Part shown: piece after piece, positions 31,943 through 41,742 of the stretch | How positions within the stretch are numbered: position 1 is the stretch's first letter | Layout of the letters: each line of letters opens with the position of its first letter | Assembly: GCA_025766275.1 (NCBI GenBank) | Contig: JAFKAC010000006.1 | Span: 930,001-994,000, forward strand | Length of the DNA: 64,000 nucleotides | Direction of reading: 5' to 3' | Source: Lactarius indigo | Taxonomy: Eukaryota; Basidiomycota; Agaricomycetes; Russulales; Russulaceae | Translations under genes and position numbers: made by a program | Notes under the pieces: generated by a model | Seen by the model: the letters and a program-made list of their open reading frames with translations, nothing else | Databases searched by the model: none | What the model was told of the DNA's origin: nothing

Positions 31943-34900
31943 TTAAACAACTAACCGGTGAAAGCATACCGTGACGAAAGCATCAGCCAATGAAATATGA
32001 AATGGATAAATGAGTCTTACCTTGTACATTAGTCTCCAATGTAGTAGTCCTAAGAGGGGAATAAGCCAAATGGGATCAGATGGAATATAATTGCGAATAC
32101 ATTGCCGTCCGAATATTTTGTTACAACGAATGAATAGGTTGCCGCTGTGGTCAACGACATCCATCACAAAGTAGTCGCCAGACATATTATCGAAGGTTTG
32201 AATGAGTGGCGCACCACGCACAATTGACTGCGCAAAAAAGAACTCTGTTGATGACTTGGAGTGGAGATGACGAAGCCTCAAATTGACATCCTTGGACCGT
32301 GGTTGGCTTGCGGCGTCAAGGGGGCGCACCAGGCAAATAGGGAATGTATAATCTGCGACTGAGGTGGTGAATATAAACAGAAGCTCCGCAAAAATGAACC
32401 CATTTGTTGTCTTGAGAATAACGAAATCGCGTCTCTTGAGGCCATGGAATCGTGGGCTACAATATAGGTAGTCCAGGTATTGTTTCCAGTTGACCATCGA
32501 TTCATAACATACTTTCATTGACCTGTATTCCGTGATCTTAAAAGGCTATGAGCCAAAATACCAGATTAGATGCAAAACTCACCTTGTCTTCAGCCTGAAA
32601 TTCAACGCGCATACAGCCTGGTGCAAAAGTGAAGTCATACAATGGCATTGTGTTAGTCAACCATGCCGCGAGCCTCACACAGAAGTTCCTGAAAGTCTTA
32701 TTTTGAACCCCCAGGGCTTCAAGAGCCCCAAATGTGACAGGAGACTGTCGTGATCACAAAATAACAGCCCCGGCATCGAACGTCGACCTTCTCTTTTGAC
32801 ATGATGGACCATCTTGTACTGGGGGTTCTACGGAGGAACCAATATCTTGTTCCTGAGTGCTCCCCAAAGCGTCACATCCAATGTCATCATCGTTCATCGC
32901 TGCCTCACATATAGCCACGTCGAGTTCATCGATTTGTTCCTGAATCAACACCGCAATGAGCAAAGTGTGTTCATGTTTTAAGATCTATTTTTGAGAGATC
33001 ATCACAAATTGAATAGATAAAGATAAGGTATGCGACGAACCTGAGATGCAACACACTTGAAATTGGTCCGATTTAAGTACAGCTTCCTGAGGAAGCCGTG
33101 CATCTTCTCGTTTGGCTTCGTATTGTAGTTACGTGAGGTACCTTTCACTTCGATATCGTTGAAGCTGTGGACCAATGCGTGCATCTTGGGGAAGTTCCAG
33201 CTTTTGGCTGTGGTTTTACTCTGCAGATCCTCCTCCAATTTATTACATAATTCGGTATACTCCTGCTAAATAGATCAGTACCACCAGATCATCAAAAGAG
33301 ATTGAGTACCTTCATGAGGGTCCTGAACCTCTCTAGTTTGCTCCGCCCAGCCAGAATCGTCTCCTCCATGTGTACCTCTAAAGATAGAAGTAAATCCAAG
33401 ATGGAAAAACTTCGCAGGCAGAGTAGTAACTTCCACTCTTCTTTATCTTTGTCCGGGGGAAAAAGGTTGTGTGCAGCAAAGACCACAACCTGAGTTTGTC
33501 AGTCGATGAGATGAGGCCGCATATAATTGACACACCTTGGATATATCCTCGTTCTTCCCACCGTCTGTAAAATCCACATGCATCACTTCAGAAAAGTGAT
33601 TTAGACCATGCCAGCGGGGCGCAAGATTGAACCTGAGGGAGTGGAGTGAAGTTAGCGCTGGGACATTGACTTGTATGAGACGGGAAATAGTATAGTACTG
33701 TTGTTCGAGTTTTGTTGCAGCAGCGTGGCCTATTAGGGTATCCTTAAAGAGACCCTTGAACCTCTTCCATAAATGATTCCCGAATATGCCATTATTGTTC
33801 GCGTGAAGCCTGTCAAATGATAACACGCGATATGGGTCGGAATTGTTGACATGCCAGAACACATTCTAGACCCACCGTTACACATAATTAATGGACAAAA
33901 TAATCATGAGACTCACATCGACATCACGAATCCCATATCTAGAGAAATGGTGCTCGCGACCCCTCTTGTCGAAGGTTCTCCCTTCTTCAATAAGTTCCCG
34001 CATCCGTTCCATTGTCCTCAGTGGCCAAGTTTGTGAGACGTCAGCGAGCTGGTGGTCAGGGACAAAACAAATCAGGCAGGGCATTTTTCCACAAGCACCC
34101 CGGATTAGAGACATAACGCACCTAATACATTGGGGTCAGTCAATTCAGGCGGTGACAGAGAATAAAATATGTATTACTGTTCTTCATAGTCGGCAGATAA
34201 TGTGATGACACCAGGGAAAAATTGCTGTTGGGTGCCATCAGCGCACTGAAGCCAGCAGCCCACCTTAGATTTGTCGACAATGGATTCAATTATGTAGTAA
34301 AATGCACGATGCCAGACCTCATGTTTGAAGTTGGTGAATTCGGTCTTCCCAGAGCCCTCTGCAGTTTCCCGGATCTAGAATGAGTGTTACAGTGCAATAT
34401 CAGATACTTATTAACCAGAGAACTTACATCCAGCAACCACCCGACAATGCGCCCACCGCCAACACCGCTATTGCGATTCCGAATCTCAGCTGGTAGATTT
34501 GCGCAGCGAGCGATCACTGGGTAAGCCTTTTCTGTGCCGAAGCTTGACAGCTTCGACTTATCTGCATAAAGGATGAAGCATAGCGGGCGCGCACCCTTGG
34601 GGATGTTGATAAGTGACCCTTGCGCACTTAGCGGCTCATACGGACCAGACTTGCAGCATGGACTGCTTTAGATTAGATATACAGGACTTGTAGATTAGAT
34701 ACTGTTTGATCTGTACAATCTGGACTTATCATTGCATCACATATGACATCACTGTACTTCTATGACATCATTCATCCGGACTCTGCGTTGTATAACGCCT
34801 TTGTACTTCTCTTTGTTCTTTACTTAGGACTATCCTTATTATGATGTCAGTATGATATCATTTGCTTCTGGACTCTCCTTATTCTTTCTTCCCTTGTTCT

Positions 34901-36335
34901 TAGAACGTCCACTCCTTTGTCCGTTTGTAGAACAATACTTCCTTGTACTACGTGACCTAGTGTTACATCCCTTGTACAGTGTCACTCCCAGAAAGTGTAT
35001 AAGTAGAGTACCATGTACGCTCCTGGTCCACATCAGTTCTCACTGCTTGTGTGCCAGGTAAGCCTTCTGCTCCTCAATGTATAAACATCAGTTCTCACTG
35101 CTTGTGTGCCAGACACTCTTGCTTCACTTGCCTGACAACTTCCTGTTGCTGCTTCAAGCACTCTCTGCATATCTCACCACAGTCACCTTTGCCACTGTGA
35201 GTATGCTCTCTATCTGTGCTGTTCATCAGGGGATCCCGGACTACAACAATAATTTGTTCAACAACAAAAAAGGTATACGGACTTGACTGTTACAAGGGAT
35301 AAATAGTAATATGCGTACTTGAAAGTTCCAGAATGAGCCCGCGGTCCAAGGCTCGTCATATACACGAGAGATATTCTCCCCGTTGTGCTTAAAAACCTTC
35401 TGCGCATCCCATTCGAAATATTGGGTCAATTGCGGGTCCATGATGAGGTCAACTGCCCAGTCCCATAGTGGACGATAAGGTATCTCAAACGTCCAATCCA
35501 CACCATCGTAAGGGACTGAAATATTGCAGAAATCAAACTAGACCTTGAAAATATCAGTGACTAAACTTCAGTAGAATTCCTGTGCTTACAGCGGTCAGTT
35601 GAAGTGATGCGCACTCCCACGCACCCCGAATGTCAGAGTAATTTGAGAAGGTAAGTTTACCCTTGCCCTCGATACAGAGTCTGACAACTTCAATGAGACG
35701 CTCAGTGCGATCCTTGTTCATCCCGGCCTCCATGAGAACCTCCGAGAACAGGAAGTCTTCGTGCGTTTGAAAGAATGGATGCCATGGCTCGGCCTTAGGG
35801 GGACTGGGACATTTGCGTTTGCAGCTGTTATCGCCAGGACCTTGTGGCACTCATCCACTATTTGGATGGTATTCGATTGTAAATGCGGGGGGTCTTGCAG
35901 GGGGGCCAGTCGTCATTGTGACAGAAGGGGGTGTCGGTTCACGCACTGGGTGGGTGATCACATCAACCAATAGGTAGGAAGATCGAAATACTACGTACCT
36001 GCTGTTTCAAAGCCCGCATCAAAGTCCATCAGGTTGGCAGCAATGAAGTCAAAGGTTTGGGGTTCATCTGGAATGGTGACACCTGGGGCTGAAAACTCTG
36101 GATCGTCGGTCAGTATATCAAATATGATATGGTGTGTCCATCACGTACCATCGTGACCTGCCTCTAGTGTGTGAAGTCTCCTCTCCCGGGTCTTTGCGTA
36201 GTTTATTTCCCCCTGGTGTTCCCTTCGTTCTCTCTCACATTTCTTAATATGGGCTGGAAGATTCTGGGCGTGAAATGAAATGCGACATAATTGACATTTC
36301 TTTACCTTGCTTGGGGATTGACTCGCTTTTGGCAT
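31943..36335 (-). pseudogene. Plavaka-like DNA transposase, multi-exon, split by a solo LTR
   Basis: Minus strand, starting near the ATG at 36335 with a zinc-finger-like N-terminus (KKCQLCRISFHAQNLPAHIKKC). Exons follow with TFDFIAANLMDFDAGF; FLFSEVLMEAGMNKDRTERL; VDWTFEIPYRPLWDWAVDL; KGARPLCFILYADKSKLSSF; RCANLPAEIRNRNS; KHEVWHRAFYYIIESI; GACGKMPCLICFVPD; DPYRVLSFDRLHANNNGIFG; LAPRWHGLNHFSEVMHVDFT; KSWNFPKMHALVHSFNDI; and a C-terminal part with CYESMVNWKQYLDYLYC and GDYFVMDVVDHSGNLFIRC. This order matches, from memory, the large Plavaka-type transposases of Agaricomycetes (a CACTA-like group). A family D LTR at 34604-35228 lies in the exon just before KGARPLCF. At least one internal stop is visible near 35890. 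I could not identify the terminal inverted repeats. Confidence 0.8.
34604..35228 (+). mobile_element. Solo LTR, family D
   Basis: 625 bp, TGTTGATAAGTG to TGTTCATCA, flanked by GGGGA at 34599-34603 and 35229-35233. TATAAG at 34998-35003. A 27-bp unit starting CATCAGTTCTC occurs at 35031-35057 and again, identical, at 35086-35112, with a donor-like GTAAGC after the first copy. Confidence 0.94.
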
Positions 36336-36542
36336 AAGTAGAGGGAGTAGAGCAAAGAGTAGGAATGGTGGGCGGTCAGAGAAAGTGATAATATAGTTAT
36401 TACAGTAAGCGTGGGAGATCAACAAAGACCAATATTACGTCGAATAACACCAGCCAATATTGTCTCATCATTATTAATCACTTCCACGCCAATCCAGCAC
36501 CTGCCCCGTGCTGCGTTTAATTGGACCATTGTAGGTGCATCG

Positions 36543-37964
36543 TGTTGATAAGTGACCCTTGCGCACTTAGCGGCTCATACGGACCGGACTTGCAGCATGG
36601 ACTGCTTTAGATTAGATATATGGGACCTGTAGATTAGATACTGTGTTGATCTGTACAATCTATTACTTATCATTGCGTCACCTATGACATCATGCAGACT
36701 ACTCTGGACTTGTCATTGTACTACATCTTTGTTCTTCCTTTAGATATATCCTTATTGTGATGTCATTATGATATCATCTTAGTCTGGACCCTTCTTGTTC
36801 TATACGCCTTGTTCTCCATATGCACACTCCTTTTGTTACGCTTGTACCGGGCGTAGTGTCCGACTTGGATGGTTCTGTGGGAGTACCCTGCCCCAACTGG
36901 TCAGCCAACTTACGGGGGAGGCAAATACAGCCAAGGCGTCCCCTAGTCGACAAAGATACTGACAGCCTTCGATCAGACCGAAGTACTGAGAGGCAGAGAA
37001 TGGCAGATAAGAGAGGGGAATGAGCAGACAGCCCAAAGGAAAAGGTGGCAGACAGCCAACCACAGCTCAAAAGATAGAGGGAAAGATGGCAAGCAGCCGA
37101 TACAATTCTCCAAGATCTCAAGCTGAGGAGTAGGGGATACAGGCTACTCTACTTATACCTCAGCTAATCGTAAGGTTCGAACTCAGAAACCCTAATACAA
37201 CGATCCTAGGGTGAGTAATCATACAGTAAGAGTGTCATCGGGAATGTGTAATCATCAGTCAGCATACAGTCAGTCAACCAATCGCAACAGAGTATCAGTC
37301 ATCCTTATCGTAACAGTGTAATCATCTATGAGTCATTCACGACCAGTATCAGTCATCAGGTACCAAACATCAGTCAGCCAGGCACAAGCTCATCTGGACT
37401 CTTCCGGTGCATTCTAGCCAGGTCACATGCCGGGGTCACGTGACGGGCGGTCTTGATATTGCTCTATCCGGGCCGGTGGAACCTACAATTCTGCGCATCA
37501 TCGCAGAAGGTCCAATGGACTCGCGGGCCGGGGCACTTATCTCTGGGTTTGCGGCCTATTTCAGCCTTTTCTTCATCATCTTCCATTTCTTCACGTGCTT
37601 GCGTTCGTCGTATCGCCGTTTGTCGAGGTCGCGAGGGCGCAACCGTAACACCTTTGTCCTGTTGTAGAACAATGCGCTCCTTGTATTCTGTGACCTGTGG
37701 TTACTTCCCTTGTACTAGTGTCACGCCCGCCTCTGTACAGTATAAGTAGACTGCTTGTACGCCCTGGTCCACATCAGTTCTCTCACCGCTGTGTGCCAGG
37801 TATGTCTTCTCCTCTGTAATACCATCATCAGTTCTCTCACTGCTGTGTGCCAGACACTCTTGCTTTACCTTGCTTGACTCCTGTTGCTGCTTTCCAGCCA
37901 CCCAGCCTATCTCACCACAGTCCTTTGTCACTGTGAGTATGCTATCTATGTGTGCTGTTCATCA
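36543..37964 (+). mobile_element. Solo LTR, family D, interrupted by a family C solo LTR
   Basis: Family D ends (TGTTGATAAG at 36543, TGTTCATCA ending 37964) flanked by CATCG at 36538-36542 and 37965-37969. The family C insertion at 36834-37650 accounts for the extra length. The duplicated first-exon unit and donor (GTATGT) are present near 37770-37855. Confidence 0.93.
36834..37650 (-). mobile_element. Solo LTR, family C (reverse), nested in a family D LTR
   Basis: 817 bp, flanked by CCTTT at 36829-36833 and 37651-37655, so it inserted after the family D LTR. It matches 28657-29472 on the opposite strand. Confidence 0.94.
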
Positions 37965-37989
37965 CATCGTGACTATTCTTTTAATTGAT

Positions 37990-38425
37990 TGTGATTATCT
38001 GACTTTCCATGTAATCGTTCTAGATAAAGCTGGTCGTCTTCACGAGCACACCAGAATCGACAATCTCAATTGGGTACCAGGACAAGTTCGGGACTTTGTC
38101 CAATGGCGCAAACCCAATGTTACTGTGATTGGGGGTTTTACGTGGCTACCCCCAGGTTGTCTTCACAAGCTTTGGGAAGCGACGCTAATACATCAGCTGA
38201 TTCAGAGGACGGAACTTTTGTCAACCCCAGTGACACTCGCTGCCAGGAATTTTCCTGTATCGCTACCACCTATGTCTCCGATGAGGTCGCACACAAGTAT
38301 CAGCACAGTAACCATGTAGCCAACGAACTCGCGTCCTTTTCCCCTATCATGAGGTACTGTACCGATCTTACTATCAGCACCTCCTTCGCTATTACATTCG
38401 TTCTAGGTTGGACCATTCCTTGGAC
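37990..38425 (+). pseudogene. Spt6-like fragment
   Basis: Two frames together resemble a piece of the transcription elongation factor Spt6 (RNase H/YqgF-like region). The first has VLDKAGRLHEHTRIDNL, VRDFVQWRKPNVTVIGGF. The second, after a shift, has EDGTFVNPSDTR, VSDEVAHKYQHSNHVANE, SPIMRYC. The characteristic pattern GGF ... DEVAxxYQHS ... SPxxRYC supports this. The frame change and the loss of the following SPLNEYAAL block show it is a truncated relic. The piece begins just after the family D LTR. Confidence 0.6.
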
Positions 38426-38663
38426 CAAGCCGAGATCTTAACTGGAGACGTGCCCAGATATCAATGTAAGTATGTCTATTAATACTTGTGTGCTGCACCC
38501 CTGATCTCCGTTTACCAGGTGGCTTTGTACATGGACAGTGGACAGGGTCTCTCGGCTGAATTTTTTTATTTGGGGGTTGAGAGTCCATTATAAGGATTAT
38601 AAGGTAGTCGCATAGCTAATCCACTGATCTTCACCCCCCTCTCGACTTGCAGAACTTTTTTAC

Positions 38664-40267
38664 ATGGCTTCCAATGACGATGATTCGTCCTCTTCACAAC
38701 GTGGTCCCTACGGTTCAGACCTGGAAGACAACAAGGTCAATTTGGCATGGACGTCTACGGTGTCGACACTTCCGCCCAACCTTTCGAATCAGCAATTGCA
38801 TGAGGTCAGTCATATGAATTTAGTCTCGTGTCGTTTCTTACGCTAATTTGACTCACCTCTACTAGATGCTCAAAGCCAGCCAGATTCATCAGCAAATGCT
38901 CAGCAATGAGTTGAAGGCACTAAGAATCAACTACAAAGAACTGGAAGAGGTGAACAAGTCCACGAAAACCTCAAGAGCTGCGAGGGGGTCGTTGGAGGGG
39001 GAGTCAAGGGAGATATCGCTTGCCGGGGGTAGGTTTTCCATAGTCAGTGAGCTCTGGGTTAAAAAAACCATGCTTGGAATCCCTTTCCCTGAACACCTTG
39101 ACCCACTTGATCCCTCACGCTACAACGATCCTGCTGGTGGTTCTGAAGTGTGTGGTGTAATCGCCGAGTTGTACAGGGACCTTAAGCCACATCTCCGGCT
39201 GGCACTTGCGGACCCTGATCGAAGCATGACGTTCAAGAACATTGTAAGTTTTCGAATTTTCTCCTGGCGCATCTGATTAATTTGCTGCAGTGTAGTTTCT
39301 TAAGCAATTGGATCAAGAATGTGCAAATTCAGCACATGCAGTGCGCGCCTATGCACCCCGTTTCTTCGACAGCCTCAACCTCAGCTCGGCTCTGTTTGCC
39401 AGGAACTTTGATCGCATGACTTCTCCGGAGCTTCAAAAGCTCCTCGGAAGCCCAGCAAAACCCGGCATGACATATGCGCCCTTTCCACAGCTCATTTTCC
39501 CCGACTATGATGTCAGCAGCCACTGCCCATACTGGTCTATGGTACTTGTAAAAGTGCGTACGGTGGCCTGAGTTTCATAGCCGTATAAACCACTGACACA
39601 TTTTTTTTAGTTCCTTAAACTCATTTTTTATGGGCCCTCATCAATCGATGGTGAGGCCGCTGCGAAATGCTTGACAAAGGGAGTGATCTGGGGCATCGAT
39701 TCGGCCACTCCGGGAATGATTGCAATGGCAGCCACCCTGGTAAGTAATGAGCGTTTGTATCTAGTGCCTTCCTTTGCTAACTTGATAATGTAGCTCACGT
39801 ACGCATGCAGCCCGGACCAATCTTTTTCAGAGAGGATGTTGGGACCAAGCCACATTCCATGGGGGCAGTGTTTTAACTGCCATAAACGTGCTATCCTCAG
39901 TTTTCCTGCTACGCATCACAAAGACCTACTTTCCTGGTACGACAAGGTACTCTTCGGGAAGGATCCGGATTCTACAGAGTCGTCATCATCAGATAATTCG
40001 GGGCCTAGCACGTGCAACGGCTATGCCAATGACTCAGACATCACAGACCTAGTCAGTTGTCTCGGCCAAGCAAAAGTTCACTCTCCAGCAATTCAACCTG
40101 ACCCACTACCATTGACAGTCCCTTGTAGCCCGTCCCCTGCCCCATCTTCTGGCCAGATGGAGTGGCTTGAGCCCGAGAAAGTTGCAGAGGCTAATGAGCC
40201 GCAGAATGTGGTGCGGACTAACAAGCCCACCACTCACAAGCCGAGGAGGAAAAATACCAAGAAATGA
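38664..40267 (+). CDS. Fungal DUF6698-like protein, five exons
   Basis: Exons 38664-38804, 38866-39243, 39296-39553, 39611-39739 and 39794-40267 join in frame with short GT-AG introns (52-61 bp) to give 459 codons plus stop. The N-terminus is acidic, followed by a helical stretch (MLKASQIHQQMLSNELKALR) that may form a coiled coil. The core FLKLIFYGPSSIDGEAAAKC, GVIWGIDSATPGMIAMAATL and HHKDLLSWYDKVLFGK matches the pattern I associate with DUF6698, a domain abundant in Agaricomycetes with no known function. The C-terminus is Ser/Pro-rich and ends in a basic RRKNTKK. The gene sits among transposon relics but shows no stop or frameshift, so it may be functional. Confidence 0.75.
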
Positions 40268-41469
40268 TACTAGTATAGATACATTCGTGTTCTTTCCCTA
40301 CGACGTCCCTATATTTTTCGAATCGACGATGATTGATTTCTTTCTGGCAACAGTTAGTTTTCTGGTCACATGATCAGAAAGTTGGAATTAAGACGTCTGA
40401 GTCATGTCTGTTCTCTTTCTCTTATTACCTTGATCACCATTGACACTCCCTTCTTCTTCTCCAGCCTCGCCATCGACGTCAACTCCCCCCATCACTGGTC
40501 CGGTGTCCAGCATCTTGTCCACCTTCTGAATCCCCATGCTGGACTCGGAGCACATGATACAATGTAAGCTTGTCGCTTTGCCATTGACACCCCTCCAGCG
40601 CTATACTGTCAATGTTCGTGGCCTCATCTCTTGGGACATGCACGTCGACTGGGTCTTGACACGAACATTTCCGGTATTTAATTTCCTTGCTAAACTTACC
40701 GTGAGATTAGTTTTACTGACTAGTCGTCCCCCTGGACCATCGCACCTACCTACACCGCGAAATCAAGTCTGCCACCAATACCCCTCCCAACCACCGATGC
40801 TGAGGGCTCAACGACGGGCCGCGTGCACAAGAGCGTCAACTACGCCGAGCCAAAGCTCAACACATGCGTTATCCCATTACACCCCTCAGCTTTCCTGACT
40901 CCTTATAACAGAAGATGCGCAAACCTGACCCGTAACTGCGCCCGCAGACATCCCCACAGTCACAGAGCGGCAGCGTAAATCGCACCTGTGCCTGCCTGTG
41001 GACGACGATGAGGAGAGCGATGGCGCACAGGCGGACGAGGAGCCCCTCGCGGGATCGAGGGTGCGTGTGGGCCTGGTGAACATTGATGCGTGTCGGTGGA
41101 GCGCGGTAGTCACCGCCTCGCGGTGGTCTCTCCCCGTCACAAGCCAGGTACGTCTCGCAAGCTTCCGGTCACCTTCGCCGCCGTTGCTAATGGCGCTCCC
41201 GATACCTCGACACTGTCCGTGGGTCACGTGAGCTATCACATCGCTGTCACCTCCGATCCTCATTAGACATTCCCTACAACACAGCATCAGGGTACACGCA
41301 AGCCACCACGACTGCATGTGTCTAATAATTATTGTGCGTAGTTTGATGGGAGATTAATAAAAGGGGATTAGAATATAAGATGAAAATAATAATAGTTTGA
41401 ATATCGGTAAGAGAATAAGAAGGAAGATAAGATGGGCAATAAGAAAGAAGATAATTACAGTATTCTTAT
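40268..41469. other. Unassigned region between the DUF6698-like gene and the MULE
   Basis: An exon-like stretch at about 40950-41145 (plus) reads PTVTERQRKSHLCLPVDDDE and then RVRVGLVNIDACRWSAV before a possible donor at 41148. From about 41330 to 41469 the sequence is purine- and AT-rich. No family is recognised. Confidence 0.3.
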
Positions 41470-41489
41470 AATGTAAGTCTTTGACTTTT

Positions 41490-41514
41490 CGCACGGATCT
41501 CATGGTCCGGGCCG
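41490..41514 (+). repeat. Left terminal inverted repeat of the MULE
   Basis: CGCACGGATCTCATGGTCCG begins the strong core; three mismatches in 25 bp to the right end. Confidence 0.7.
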
Positions 41515-41742
41515 GTATTGCCGGTTCTCACGCCACTCAAATTCAAAGTCCGATTTCTTCGAACTTTTGGGCGACCATATTTTATTTCCACCGAGTAAAT
41601 ACCAGAGTGAAATAACAGTAAAATAAATAAACGCGTAAACAACGCGTAAATAATGCGTCAATAACGCGGTCTGTGTATCGGTTTGGGTGTGTATGAGGGA
41701 AGGGAAGGAAGGACAAACAATCCCTCTTCCCAATCTCCCATA

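Noticed and set aside
34607..35228. Family D LTR starting at TGATAAG
   Set aside because: Starting at TGTTGATAAG (34604) gives matching 5-bp duplications in all three copies; the shorter start does not.
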